Assembly: GCF_004138325.1 (NCBI RefSeq)
Contig: NZ_SBLB01000004.1
Location: 124,001 to 188,000, forward strand
Source of the DNA: Spirosoma sordidisoli
Lineage (GTDB): Bacteria; Bacteroidota; Bacteroidia; Cytophagales; Spirosomataceae
Length of the DNA: 64,000 nucleotides
Direction: 5' to 3'
Shown here: positions 41,145-50,477 of the stretch, in pieces
Position numbering within the stretch: position 1 is the stretch's first letter
How the letters are laid out: every line of letters starts with the position of its first letter
The notes under the pieces: generated by a model
The model's input: only the letters and a program-made list of their open reading frames with translations
Told to the model about the DNA's origin: nothing
The model's database searches: none
Made by a program: the position numbers and the translations under genes

Positions 41145-43529
41145 CTATTCCGATCGCAGCGAATTTACCGGGTTGGTCAGGGCAGCTTTGATACTCTGGA
41201 AACTCACGGTCAGGAGAGCGATACCGGCCGTCAGCAAACCCGTCAGGGCCAGCACCCACCACTCGACCTCAATCCGGTAGGCGAAATCCTGGAGCCAGCG
41301 GTGGGTAGCATACCAGGCCAGCGGACTGGCAATCACGATCGCGATCAGAACCAGCTTCAGAAAATCCCGCGAGAGCAGGCCTACGATGCTGGCCACCGAA
41401 GCGCCCAGCACTTTCCGAACGCCAATCTCTTTCGTCCGCTGCTCGGCCGCAAACGCAGCCAGCCCGAACAAACCCAGACACGAAATCAGCACCGCCAGCA
41501 CCGTAAACGACAGCAGCACATGCGCCTGCTTCTGCTCGGCCTGATACTGCCGCGAGAAGTTCTCGTCCAGGAAATGAAACGTCAGGTCGGCCGACGGATC
41601 GAAGGTTTTATAGACAGCCCGGATGTACGCCAGGGCTTCGGTAGCCTGGTCGGGCCGGACCCGCACGTACAGGTTGTCTTTCTCGGTCGGCGCGGGCATC
41701 TGCAAGACCAGCGGCTGAATCTTATGCTGGAGCGAATACGTATGGAAATCGCTGACCACACCCACCACCTGCGCTTCGAACGACACATCCTTGTTGACGA
41801 AGTACTTAACCCGCTTACCCAGCGGCCGCTGCCACCCCATCTGCCGAACCAGCGCCTGGTTGACCAGAACCACTCCCGGGCCGTCGCTGGCCGACTCCCG
41901 GAAGTTGCGGCCTTCGAGCAGGTTGATTTCCAGCGTAGGCAGGTAATCCGCATCGACGGAGAACGTCTGTACCACCTGCGCGGTATTGCTGATGGCGCCG
42001 TTCTGCTCGAAGAACATCCCGTTGTCACCGATATTGTTATTGCCGATGGGGTTGCTGGCAGCCGCTACCTGCTCGATCAGCGGACTTTTCCGCAACTCAT
42101 TTTTGAGGGCCTGAACCTGCTTCCGAACGTCGTCGCTGTCGAGGTGAAAGGTTAACACCTGGTCTTTGTTGAAACCCAGATCCTTGTGCAGCGCATAGCC
42201 GATCTGCCGGTAAATGACCCACGAACAGGCAATCAGCACCACAGCCGCTACGAACTGGAACACGACCAGCGACTGCCGGAACAGGCCCCCACCCAGCGGG
42301 CTGCTGATACGCCCTTTCAGCGCCACCACCGGCCGGAAACCCGACATCAGCAGCGCCGGGTACAGCCCGCTCACCAGCCCGAGCAGCACCGTGAAGGCCA
42401 GAACAACCAGTATCGTAGGCAGCCAGCCATACTGCGTCAGGGCCAGGTTCGTACCGGCCAGTTCGTTGAACAGCGCCAGGACCATATTGGCCAGGATCAG
42501 CCCCAGCCCACACGACAGCACCGCCATCAGCATCGACTCGGTCAGAAACTGGCCGATCAGCTGCCCCCGCCGGGAGCCAATCGCCTTCCGGACGCCCACT
42601 TCGCGCGTCCGGGCCACCGCCCGAACCGTGTACAGATTTACGTAGTTGATGCCCGCAATCAGTAAGATCAGCGCGGCCACCACCGCAAAGGTGTAGATTG
42701 TCCGGAGGTTGCCGTTCGGGCTGATTTCATAGTCCAGATGCGACTCCAGGTGAATCGAGGTGATCGGCTGAAGCGCCATCCGGTAGTTCAGCTCGCCCAT
42801 TTCCGACTTCAGGTAGTTGGGATAGAAACTGCCCAGCCGCGACTCGAGCGCCTTGTGGTCTGTGCCTTTGTTGAGCAGCAGATAGGTGTATAGTTCAAAA
42901 TTCTGCCAGCCGCTGGTGTAGTTGGCCGGCAATGCCCGCAACGCGCTGAATTGCAGGTGCGAGTTGGCGGGCAGATCGTCGATGACGCCGGTAACCTGAT
43001 TGGGAAAGTTGTTGGAGAAGGTAACGGTTTGTCCAACGGCGCGGGCGGCATCGCCGAACAGCTTCTCGGCCAGGGTTTTGGTCAGTACGATCGTCTGCGG
43101 TCGGGTCAGGGCCGTAGCGGGATTTCCGTACAGAAACGGAAACGAGAACACCTCAAACACCGATGGGTCGGCAAAGAGGATTGCGGGTTCGTCCAGCTTT
43201 TTATCCTTATAGGTAATCTGGCCACCGCCTTCGGGATGAAACCGCACCGTTTTTTCGATAGCGGGGTACTCGCTTTTGAGCGCATCGGCAAAGCGGGCCG
43301 AGGTAGGTGCCAGGTTCAGACTGCCGCCCGGCCAGCTGGCGTGGTGTACCACCCGAACGATCCGATCGGCGTTGGCATGAAACCGATCGTAACTCAGCTC
43401 GTGAATAACATACAGACTCATCAGCCCAACGGCCGCAATGCCGACGCCCATACCCCCCATGTTGAGCCCGCTGAACAGCCGGTTTTTCCACAAGTTGCGG
43501 AGCGCGATTTTCAGATAATTACGAACCAT
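41145..43529 (-). CDS. MacB/FtsX-type ABC transporter permease
   Basis: A 794-residue two-half permease. It starts MVRNYLKIALRNLWKNRLFS. The first membrane helix is near 20-40 (GGMGVGIAAVGLMSLYVI). The first coupling motif (VARTREVGVRKAIGSRRGQL) is near residue 305, the second (QRTKEIGVRKVLGASVASIV) near residue 685. It ends NPVNSLRSE. A sigma-54-like promoter and an enhancer-like site lie upstream, with almost the same layout as at 26.9-27.0 kb. It probably leads a two-permease unit with the next gene. An ATPase must be supplied from elsewhere in the genome. Confidence 0.95.
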   Translation of the reverse strand: MVRNYLKIALRNLWKNRLFSGLNMGGMGVGIAAVGLMSLYVIHELSYDRFHANADRIVRVVHHASWPGGSLNLAPTSARFADALKSEYPAIEKTVRFHPEGGGQITYKDKKLDEPAILFADPSVFEVFSFPFLYGNPATALTRPQTIVLTKTLAEKLFGDAARAVGQTVTFSNNFPNQVTGVIDDLPANSHLQFSALRALPANYTSGWQNFELYTYLLLNKGTDHKALESRLGSFYPNYLKSEMGELNYRMALQPITSIHLESHLDYEISPNGNLRTIYTFAVVAALILLIAGINYVNLYTVRAVARTREVGVRKAIGSRRGQLIGQFLTESMLMAVLSCGLGLILANMVLALFNELAGTNLALTQYGWLPTILVVLAFTVLLGLVSGLYPALLMSGFRPVVALKGRISSPLGGGLFRQSLVVFQFVAAVVLIACSWVIYRQIGYALHKDLGFNKDQVLTFHLDSDDVRKQVQALKNELRKSPLIEQVAAASNPIGNNNIGDNGMFFEQNGAISNTAQVVQTFSVDADYLPTLEINLLEGRNFRESASDGPGVVLVNQALVRQMGWQRPLGKRVKYFVNKDVSFEAQVVGVVSDFHTYSLQHKIQPLVLQMPAPTEKDNLYVRVRPDQATEALAYIRAVYKTFDPSADLTFHFLDENFSRQYQAEQKQAHVLLSFTVLAVLISCLGLFGLAAFAAEQRTKEIGVRKVLGASVASIVGLLSRDFLKLVLIAIVIASPLAWYATHRWLQDFAYRIEVEWWVLALTGLLTAGIALLTVSFQSIKAALTNPVNSLRSE

Positions 43530-43569
43530 GAGTCTGCAATGTTTAGATACGAACCTGTGTCTCTATACC

Positions 43570-43585
43570 ACCAAAACCTGTACCA
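43570..43585 (-). promoter_or_regulatory. Candidate sigma-54 promoter of the FtsX pair
   Basis: On the minus strand TGGTACAGGTTTTGGT keeps the -24 GG, the AC, the TTG of the -12 element and the 10-base spacing, but has GG instead of GC at -12. It lies 41 bases before the start codon and 54 bases from the enhancer-like palindrome. Confidence 0.4.
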
Positions 43586-43638
43586 TAAAGACAACATACT
43601 GACAATCAGCTAATAAACAGCATAACCAAACACGCATT

Positions 43639-43678
43639 CTGTCCGGAAATGGACAGCGCTTCGTACAGTTGCGGACAG
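43639..43678. promoter_or_regulatory. Enhancer-like site: CTGTCC-N6-GGACAG plus GCGGACAG half-site
   Basis: CTGTCC and GGACAG are perfect arms 6 bases apart, followed by TTCGTAC and GCGGACA exactly 11 bases after the start of TTCGTAC, as at 27010-27044. The remaining 278-base gap up to the dioxygenase stop holds no other pattern I could see. Confidence 0.45.
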
Positions 43679-43808
43679 CCGTAGGCAGACAAGACAGTAG
43701 CCCCGGCGCCCAATCCAGCCCACCATACGGAACAAAGCCCGTGCTTTACTTTCGGGTTTAGCCCGGCTAACCCAGTGGTTACCGGATCAGCCGGAATAAA
43801 CCCGTCCT

Positions 43809-44588
43809 CTACGTCAGTGCGGCCCGGATGGCTGCTTCTACGGGCGAGTAGGTCGCCTTTTCGACGGTTGGCTCCAGCTCACGACGCAGCAGCAGCGGAG
43901 GCTGGGCCAGAAATCGGGGAGCGGTGCCGTGGTGCGGCTGAGCCGCGTGGGCCAGAAACGGATGACACAGGTAAACCGTGCCGGCTTTTCCGGTGGCAAC
44001 AACCTCGTCCCGCGCCGGCAGCCGGGGCAGCTGCTCAGCCAGCTCTATGAACGAGAGGCCCTGCTCACCGGCGGGTTCCAGCAGCTGCGCAACGTCCTGG
44101 TGAGACCCAACCCGAATGCGGGTAGGCGCGTCGTGTTCACCCACGTCGGAGAACAGAAACAGCATCAGCAAACCACGCCCGGTCGATCGGACGTTGACCC
44201 GCCACTCAACATAATTGGCCGGATCGGCGCCCGGAAAGCTCGCATCGACGTGCCAGCCGGTATCGCCCGGATCGGTTGCCGACGGGAAACGAACGGGAAA
44301 CGAACCCATGCTGCGGCACGGAATCCAGTAATCAGGCCCGACCAGCTGGTCGAAGGCGCGATGCAGCACCGCCGTGTTGGCGGCCTCCTGAAAAGGGGGC
44401 TGGCTGTACATCCCGAGCCGGACCACCGGCTCCAGCCAGGTTGCCGGGTCATCGGGCTCAGCCTGCATATCGGCCCAGAGAATCGTACGCGCCTGCTGCG
44501 CTGTTTCGGCCGTAAAGGCCTGATCTATACGAACAAATCCATCCCGGATAAACTGTTCGATTTGTTGGTTGGTGAGTTGATCGCCCAT
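43809..44588 (-). CDS. Phytanoyl-CoA dioxygenase (PhyH)-family 2-oxoglutarate/iron dioxygenase
   Basis: A 259-residue cytoplasmic enzyme that would hydroxylate a small organic molecule using Fe(II), O2 and 2-oxoglutarate. The jelly-roll metal site is visible: His113 and Asp115 in GWHVDASF, and the distal His214 in CHPFLAHAAQPH, with Arg225 (TAPRFLAQ) placed to bind 2-oxoglutarate. The N-terminus has the family start QIEQFIRDGFVRIDQAF. Length is normal. PhyH relatives in bacteria have varied substrates (ectoine, syringomycin, halogenated or lipid compounds), so no substrate can be named. It stands alone, with no operon partners. Confidence 0.9.
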   Translation of the reverse strand: MGDQLTNQQIEQFIRDGFVRIDQAFTAETAQQARTILWADMQAEPDDPATWLEPVVRLGMYSQPPFQEAANTAVLHRAFDQLVGPDYWIPCRSMGSFPVRFPSATDPGDTGWHVDASFPGADPANYVEWRVNVRSTGRGLLMLFLFSDVGEHDAPTRIRVGSHQDVAQLLEPAGEQGLSFIELAEQLPRLPARDEVVATGKAGTVYLCHPFLAHAAQPHHGTAPRFLAQPPLLLRRELEPTVEKATYSPVEAAIRAALT

Positions 44589-45110
44589 GAGGAATCAGTA
44601 GAAAACTAGCGTTGACTGGCCGGTTATGCGCTGCCCCGACCCATACCGATGCCGTTGGCCACGAGCCAGCTTCAGTTGGGCAGATGAGACAGTCGGAACC
44701 CCGTTCAGCTGACGGGCCGAACCGGCGTATATACTGGAGAAAAGACAAAAGAAATAATGGGCCCCGGGATCAGGGCCGCCTGTCTGGAAAAGCAGGCAAG
44801 TGAAGCTTATAACATGGGTGCCATCCTCATGGGGCGAATATAGCAAAAACCCCGTTGCGGGTAAAGACGCGGCCCGTAGTCTGTTGCTCACCCGCCGTCT
44901 GCCGGCCCGTTTCTCCGCCCCGCTTGCCAGTCATTGGACCTGCCGGGCGGCCGAAACCGCGGCTTATCGAACAAGCCTGAACCGACCCCAGTCCCTCGCG
45001 GCCCGCCAACGCCAAACAAACCGCGGCAGCCACCTGCGTACCGCCTGACACAGCGCCCGGAGGAAGTTGCCTGTGAGGCTAACCAACTCAATCAGACGAC
45101 CGAATCGTTG

Positions 45111-45129
45111 TCAACTAATTCATAGTTGA
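45111..45129. promoter_or_regulatory. TCAACTA-N5-TAGTTGA inverted repeat
   Basis: Perfect 7-base arms with a 5-base centre lie about 270 bases before the SusC start in the AT-rich control region. They could be an operator for a regulator encoded elsewhere. Confidence 0.25.
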
Positions 45130-45295
45130 TCAATATAGACTGTATTTAAACTCAATTCAGTAGACGTATGTCAAATTAAGGTCAATATCTTCTCTTTATT
45201 TACATCGAACCTACAAATTGTGCTGTTTATTTGGCAAGGATTGACTAATGCTGACTGTATTTTGATTTTAATTTCCTTTTAATATATCAACACTA

Positions 45296-45303
45296 TAGCT
45301 TTG
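45296..45303 (+). promoter_or_regulatory. TAGCTTTG -7 element of the SusC operon
   Basis: An exact TAnnTTTG match about 100 bases before the SusC start. No TTG is present at the usual distance upstream, so the promoter call is weak. Confidence 0.3.
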
Positions 45304-45402
45304 ATTTTTAGGATTATTCTACTTGTAAATTGAATGATAACAACCCAATATGAACCGCTCTTTTCTCCTCTACTTTTTACTCCATCCTAAACAGTCAGCA
45401 TT

Positions 45403-48400
45403 ATGAGACGATCAGTACAAAGGTATACTGCCCGTAAAATGACAGCGTACGCCCTCATTCCGCTGGCCTGCGCTATGCCGTGTAAAGACGCGCTGGCCAG
45501 ACCGACGGCCCTGAAATTTCGGACGGAAGGTTGGCACGCCATGCCCCGGCACGCCGATGTGGTTGTCTCAGGAAAAGTAACTGACGACAAGGGAGAGGCC
45601 CTGCCCGGCGTCAACGTGGTGATCAAAGGATCGACCCGCGGCAGCACTACCGACGCGCAGGGACTTTTCTCCATTACGGTGCCGGACCCGAACACGGTAC
45701 TCGTTTTCTCCTTCGTGGGGTATCGCACCCAGGAGATCGTTGCCGGTAACGCCAGTCAGCTCGCCATCAAGCTGGTGGCCGATGATCAGTCGCTCGACGA
45801 AGTGGTGGTAGTGGGCTACGGCACCCAGTCGCGTGGCACCGTAACGGGTTCGGTAGCGTCGGTAAAAGCCGAAGAGATTATCCGGACGCCGGCCGTTGCG
45901 GCTACCAGTGCGCTGGTGGGTCGCGTTCCGGGTATTACGGCCCGACAAACCGACGCCCGGCCCGGTGGCGGTACGAATATCCAGATCCGGAATATGGGCG
46001 CTCCGCTCTACGTCATCGACGGCATTGTGGCCGATGTGGGTCAGTTCAACAACTTAGGCATCAACGACATTGAGAACATTTCCATTCTGAAAGACGGCTC
46101 AGCCGCTATTTATGGTCTGCGGGCCGCCAACGGAGTTGTGCTGGTTACCACCAAACGCGGCAAAGCCGGTCAGAAACCCGTCATCAGCCTGTCGGGCTAC
46201 TACGGTTTGCAGAATTTTACCCGCTACCCGCGCCCGGCCAACGCCTACCAGCACGTTCGAGCCCTGGCCGAGTCGGACCAGAACCGCGGCATTCCGACGA
46301 CCATTACCCCTACCGAGCTGGAAAAATGGCGGATCGGCACCGAAAAGGGATTCCAGAGCTTCGATTATTACGACATGGTCATGCGCCCCAACGTACCGCA
46401 GGCCTACCTGAACGGCAGCGTATCGGGCGGGTCGGAGAACGTCACCTACTACGTATCGGCCAGCCACCTGACCCAGGACGCCCTGATCCGGGACTATAAC
46501 TTCAAGCGGAGCAACTTCCAGGCTAACGTCGAAGCCGGCCTCAGCAAAAAGCTCCGGATCGGTACGCAGATCAGCGGCCGGATCGAAGACCGTTTTCAGG
46601 TCGGGGTGCCGGGCCTGGACGATTATTTCAACCCGTTCCTGAGTATTTTCTCAATGTGGCCCACCGAGCGGCCCTACGCCAACGACAACCCGAAGTACAT
46701 CAACCAGACGCATAACGTAAACGTAAACCCGGCCACCTATCGGAAAGAGGTAACGGGCTACATCAACGAAACCTGGCGGGCCGTTAAAGCCAACTTCACC
46801 GCGCAGTACGACTTCGATTTTGGCCTGAGCGTGAAAGGTACCTACTCCTACAACTTCACCAACTTCGACTTCGACGGCTTCGAGTACACCTACGATGCCT
46901 ACACCTACGACGCAGCCACCGATACCTACAACGCGGTGCCGGGCGGGGGTAACCAGAACCCCTGGCGCGAACGGCGGAAGCGCAACGTGGCCGACCGATT
47001 CATGCAGATGCAGGCTACTTACAACAAGCAGCTGGGCGATCACAGCCTGGCCGCGGTGGCTGCCTACGAACGCTACGACACCGATAACAAATACATGGTC
47101 GTGCATACGGTTCCGCCCAATAACTACATCCCGCTGATGTCGTTTGCCAACCAGGACCTGCTCATCGACGAGTGGAACGTGACGGCGCGGGCGGGCTACA
47201 TTGGCCGGTTCAACTACAACTACAAACAGCGATACCTGGTCGAGCTGCTGGGTCGGTATGACGGGTCGTTCCTGTTTGCGCCCGGTCGCCGGTACGGGTT
47301 CTTCCCCGGCGCGTCGCTGGGCTGGCGGGTGAGCGAAGAGCCGTTCTTCAAGGAAAACCTGGGCAATACGCTCAGCGAGCTGAAACTGCGGGCCAGCTAC
47401 GGCCGCACCGGTAGCGACCTGATCAACGACAATTTCATTGTGGCGCCGTTCAGCTACCTGCCCGGCTACAACTTCCTGGCGGGCAGTGCCATCTTCAATG
47501 GCAACTACGTAATCGGGGTTCAGCCGCGCGGCCTGCCCATCACCACCCTGTCGTGGGTCAACAACATCTCGACCAACGTAGGGATCGACTTCGGGCTGCT
47601 GGGCGGCAAGATTTCGGGTCAGTTCGACGTGTTCGAGCGGAAGCGGTCGGGACTGCCTGCCGCGCAGTATGACGTACTGCTCCCCAGCGAAGTGGGCTAC
47701 ACCCTGCCGAACGCCAACCTCAACTCCGACGCCATTCGGGGGGTAGAAGGGGCGCTGTCCTACACGGGCAAAGCGGGTGAGCTGACCTATACCGTAGGGG
47801 GTAACGCTACCCTGGCGCGGCAGCGGAGTCTGGACATCTACAAACCCCGCTTCGGCAACTCCTGGGATCAGTACCGCAACTCGGCCGTTGACCGCTGGTC
47901 GGCCATCAACTGGGGCTATCAGGTAGTAGGCCGTTTCCAGTCGCAGCAGGAGATCGACGATTACCGCGTCGATAACGACGGCCAGGGCAACCGCACCCAG
48001 CTACCCGGCGATTTCATCTACAAGGACGTCAACGGCGATGGGGTTATCAACGGCCTCGACGAGCGGCCCATCGGCTATGCCGAAGGCGCTACGCCCTACT
48101 TCAACTACGCCTTCAACGGTACGCTGGGCTACCGGGGCTTTACGCTCCAGGTCGATGTGGTGGGCGCGGGTCTGCAAACGTTCCGGCGCGAGGTGGAGCA
48201 GAAAATTCCGTTCCAGAACAACGGGACCTCGCCCAACTACCTCTTCGAAGACCGCTGGCACCGCGCCGATCCGTTTAATAACGACAGTCCGTGGGTGGCC
48301 GGTACCTATCCCGCCGTTCGGAAAGACAGCCCGAGCCACGTGAACTACAGCCGCCGGAGCGACTTCTGGGTCACCAACGTACGTTACCTGCGCCTGCGCA

Positions 48401-48603
48401 ACCTCGAAATCGGCTACAACATTCCCAAGCCCTTCCTGAGCAAGATTGGCGTATCGGCCATGAAGGTCTACATCAACGGCACCAACCTGGTATCGTTCGA
48501 CAACCTGAAAGCCATTCAGGTCGACCCCGAAATCTCGTCGAACGGCGCGCTGGTTTATCCGCCCCAGCGGTTGTATAACGCCGGTTTTGCGCTGAGTTTC
48601 TAA
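45403..48603 (+). CDS. SusC/RagA-family TonB-linked receptor of the predicted arabinan locus
   Basis: A 1066-residue outer-membrane importer. The signal sequence is longer than usual (RRSVQRYTARK before a hydrophobic stretch to about residue 32, ACAMPCKDALA). A carboxypeptidase-like domain is at about 54-125 (GKVTDDKGEALPGVNVVIKG, FSFVGY), the TonB-box-like LDEVVVVGYGTQ at 131-142, then the plug (APLYVIDGIVADVGQF, LRAANGVVLVTTKRGKAG) and a barrel ending YNAGFALSF. It is more distant from the two SusC proteins at the left edge than they are from each other. It leads an operon of SusC, SusD and a DUF3823 lipoprotein, followed by GH43. Confidence 0.97.
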   Translation: MRRSVQRYTARKMTAYALIPLACAMPCKDALARPTALKFRTEGWHAMPRHADVVVSGKVTDDKGEALPGVNVVIKGSTRGSTTDAQGLFSITVPDPNTVLVFSFVGYRTQEIVAGNASQLAIKLVADDQSLDEVVVVGYGTQSRGTVTGSVASVKAEEIIRTPAVAATSALVGRVPGITARQTDARPGGGTNIQIRNMGAPLYVIDGIVADVGQFNNLGINDIENISILKDGSAAIYGLRAANGVVLVTTKRGKAGQKPVISLSGYYGLQNFTRYPRPANAYQHVRALAESDQNRGIPTTITPTELEKWRIGTEKGFQSFDYYDMVMRPNVPQAYLNGSVSGGSENVTYYVSASHLTQDALIRDYNFKRSNFQANVEAGLSKKLRIGTQISGRIEDRFQVGVPGLDDYFNPFLSIFSMWPTERPYANDNPKYINQTHNVNVNPATYRKEVTGYINETWRAVKANFTAQYDFDFGLSVKGTYSYNFTNFDFDGFEYTYDAYTYDAATDTYNAVPGGGNQNPWRERRKRNVADRFMQMQATYNKQLGDHSLAAVAAYERYDTDNKYMVVHTVPPNNYIPLMSFANQDLLIDEWNVTARAGYIGRFNYNYKQRYLVELLGRYDGSFLFAPGRRYGFFPGASLGWRVSEEPFFKENLGNTLSELKLRASYGRTGSDLINDNFIVAPFSYLPGYNFLAGSAIFNGNYVIGVQPRGLPITTLSWVNNISTNVGIDFGLLGGKISGQFDVFERKRSGLPAAQYDVLLPSEVGYTLPNANLNSDAIRGVEGALSYTGKAGELTYTVGGNATLARQRSLDIYKPRFGNSWDQYRNSAVDRWSAINWGYQVVGRFQSQQEIDDYRVDNDGQGNRTQLPGDFIYKDVNGDGVINGLDERPIGYAEGATPYFNYAFNGTLGYRGFTLQVDVVGAGLQTFRREVEQKIPFQNNGTSPNYLFEDRWHRADPFNNDSPWVAGTYPAVRKDSPSHVNYSRRSDFWVTNVRYLRLRNLEIGYNIPKPFLSKIGVSAMKVYINGTNLVSFDNLKAIQVDPEISSNGALVYPPQRLYNAGFALSF

Positions 48604-48624
48604 CCCTCACAAACGACTTTACGC

Positions 48625-50472
48625 ATGAAGCCTATTCATAAATTCCTGTCGATCGGCCTGCTGACCCTCAGCCTGACGGCCTGCAAAGAAGACTTTCTGG
48701 AACGCCAGCCGCCCAATATCATTCTGGAGAGCCAGGTCTGGAACGACCCTAAACTGATTACGAGCCTGCTGGCCAACTACTACGACCGGCTCCCCGCTCA
48801 TACCCAGATCGATAACGGCTGGGATCAGTTTGCCGCCTACGACGAAGCGTCCTGGTCGGGCAACAACGACGGCCCCAACAACATCATCTCGTACGGCTTC
48901 GAGCGCTGGCGGCTCTGGGACTACGGCCTGATTCGGGATATCAACCTCGCGCTGGAGAACATCGAAACCAAAAGTACGGCGCTGACGGCGGCTCAGAAAA
49001 CCCAGTTTTCGGCCGAGTTCCGGTTCCTGCGGGCCTTTATGTACTTCGAGCTGGTGAAGCGGATGGGTGGCGTACCGATCATTACCAAACAGCTCATCTA
49101 CGACTTCAGCGGCAACCCAAGTTCGCTCCAGTTCCCGCGCAATAAAGAGTCGGAGGTGTATGACTTCATTGCCAGCGAACTCGATGCGGTGAAGAACGAC
49201 CTGGGCAATACGGGCAGCAACACCCGCGCCAACCGCTATACGGCCATGGCGCTGAAGAGCCGGGCCATGCTTTACGCCGGGTCGATCGCTAAATACAACA
49301 ACCGCATGGGTGCGCCGATCAGCACACCGGGTGGGGAGGTTGGCATTCCGGCCGCCCGGGCGCAGGAGTACTATACCAAAGCGCTGGAAGCCGCCAAAGA
49401 AGTGATTGCCGGTCCCTATCGGCTCTACCGGGTCAATCCCAACCTGGGCGAAAACTTCTTCGAGGCCATCACCAAAAAGCTGAACAACTCGGAGGTTATC
49501 CTGGCCAAGGATTTCCTGACGGCCAAAGACAAACGGCACGGGTTCACCTACGACAACATTGCCCGTAACGTCCGCGAAGACAACCTCTCGTCGTCGAACA
49601 TTACGCCCACCCTGAACCTGGTCGAGGATTTCGAATACCTCGACGGCAGCTCGGGCGAGCTGAAAACCCGCACCCCCGACGACCGCGACTTTATCTATTA
49701 CGATAACCTCAGCGGGCCGTTTGCCAACAAAGATGCCCGGCTCTACGGTACCGTTATCTACCCCGGCACCAGTTTCCGGGGGCAGGAGGTGCAGATTCAG
49801 GCTGGCGTTATGGTCTGGAATGCCACCAGCAACAACTACCAGGTAGTAGAAGGCAACACCCTGGGCCAGGTTTATACCGACGGGAAACTCCTGACGGGTA
49901 CGTCGGGGCCGCAGCGGTCGCAGACCGAGGTGTCGAATACGGGTTTCTACATGCGGAAATACATCGATCCAACGCCCCTGGCGAGCACCCGCGGTATCCG
50001 CAGCGATATGTGGTGGGTACGGTTCCGGCTGGGCGAGGTGCTGCTCAACGCAGCCGAAGCGGCCTTTGAGCTAGGCCAGACGGGCGAAGCGCTTACCTAC
50101 GTCAACCAGGTGCGCGAACGGGCGGGTTTCCCGGCCAACAGCCTGACCACGCTGACCCTGGCCCGGCTCCAGAACGAACGGCGGGTCGAGCTGGCCTTTG
50201 AAGACCACCGCGTCTGGGATCTGAAACGCTGGCGCATTGCCCACGAGATCTGGAACGGCAACGCCACCAATCCCGATGCCGTCATGTACGCCCTCTACCC
50301 CTACCGCATCGTGCGCCCCGGCGACCCGCGCGATGGCAAGTACGTGTTCGTAAAGCTGGTAGCGCCCCGATTCCGGGCTCCGCGCCTGTTCCAGCTGGGT
50401 AATTACTACTCATCCATCGATCAGGCGGTGATCAACAACAACCCCAAAATTGTTCGTAATCCTTTCCATTAA
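48625..50472 (+). CDS. SusD/RagB-family glycan-binding lipoprotein
   Basis: A 615-residue surface lipoprotein; lipobox Cys20 (TLSLTACKED). It forms the binding lid of the SusC encoded 21 bases upstream. SusD motifs are present: AEFRFLRAFMYFELVKRMGG near residue 131, YTAMALKSRAMLYAGSIAKY near 207, and the C-terminal ERRVELAFEDHRVWDLKRWR. Length is at the upper end for the family. The neighbouring GH43 enzyme suggests that it binds an arabinose-containing oligosaccharide. Confidence 0.96.
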   Translation: MKPIHKFLSIGLLTLSLTACKEDFLERQPPNIILESQVWNDPKLITSLLANYYDRLPAHTQIDNGWDQFAAYDEASWSGNNDGPNNIISYGFERWRLWDYGLIRDINLALENIETKSTALTAAQKTQFSAEFRFLRAFMYFELVKRMGGVPIITKQLIYDFSGNPSSLQFPRNKESEVYDFIASELDAVKNDLGNTGSNTRANRYTAMALKSRAMLYAGSIAKYNNRMGAPISTPGGEVGIPAARAQEYYTKALEAAKEVIAGPYRLYRVNPNLGENFFEAITKKLNNSEVILAKDFLTAKDKRHGFTYDNIARNVREDNLSSSNITPTLNLVEDFEYLDGSSGELKTRTPDDRDFIYYDNLSGPFANKDARLYGTVIYPGTSFRGQEVQIQAGVMVWNATSNNYQVVEGNTLGQVYTDGKLLTGTSGPQRSQTEVSNTGFYMRKYIDPTPLASTRGIRSDMWWVRFRLGEVLLNAAEAAFELGQTGEALTYVNQVRERAGFPANSLTTLTLARLQNERRVELAFEDHRVWDLKRWRIAHEIWNGNATNPDAVMYALYPYRIVRPGDPRDGKYVFVKLVAPRFRAPRLFQLGNYYSSIDQAVINNNPKIVRNPFH

Positions 50473-50477
50473 CGATC

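Larger units (their letters stand above)
44589..45402. other. Intergenic region of about 0.8 kb with the control region of the arabinan locus
   Basis: The left 500 bases are GC-rich, with no open frame that has family-like sequence and no repeat I could recognise. The right 300 bases are AT-rich and hold the leader of the SusC gene, including a TCAACTA inverted repeat and a TAnnTTTG match annotated separately. No regulator gene is present. Confidence 0.6.

Noticed and set aside
44595-45125. Several short open frames between the dioxygenase and the AT-rich leader
   Set aside because: None has a signal peptide, domain or conserved-looking sequence, and they overlap each other on both strands.
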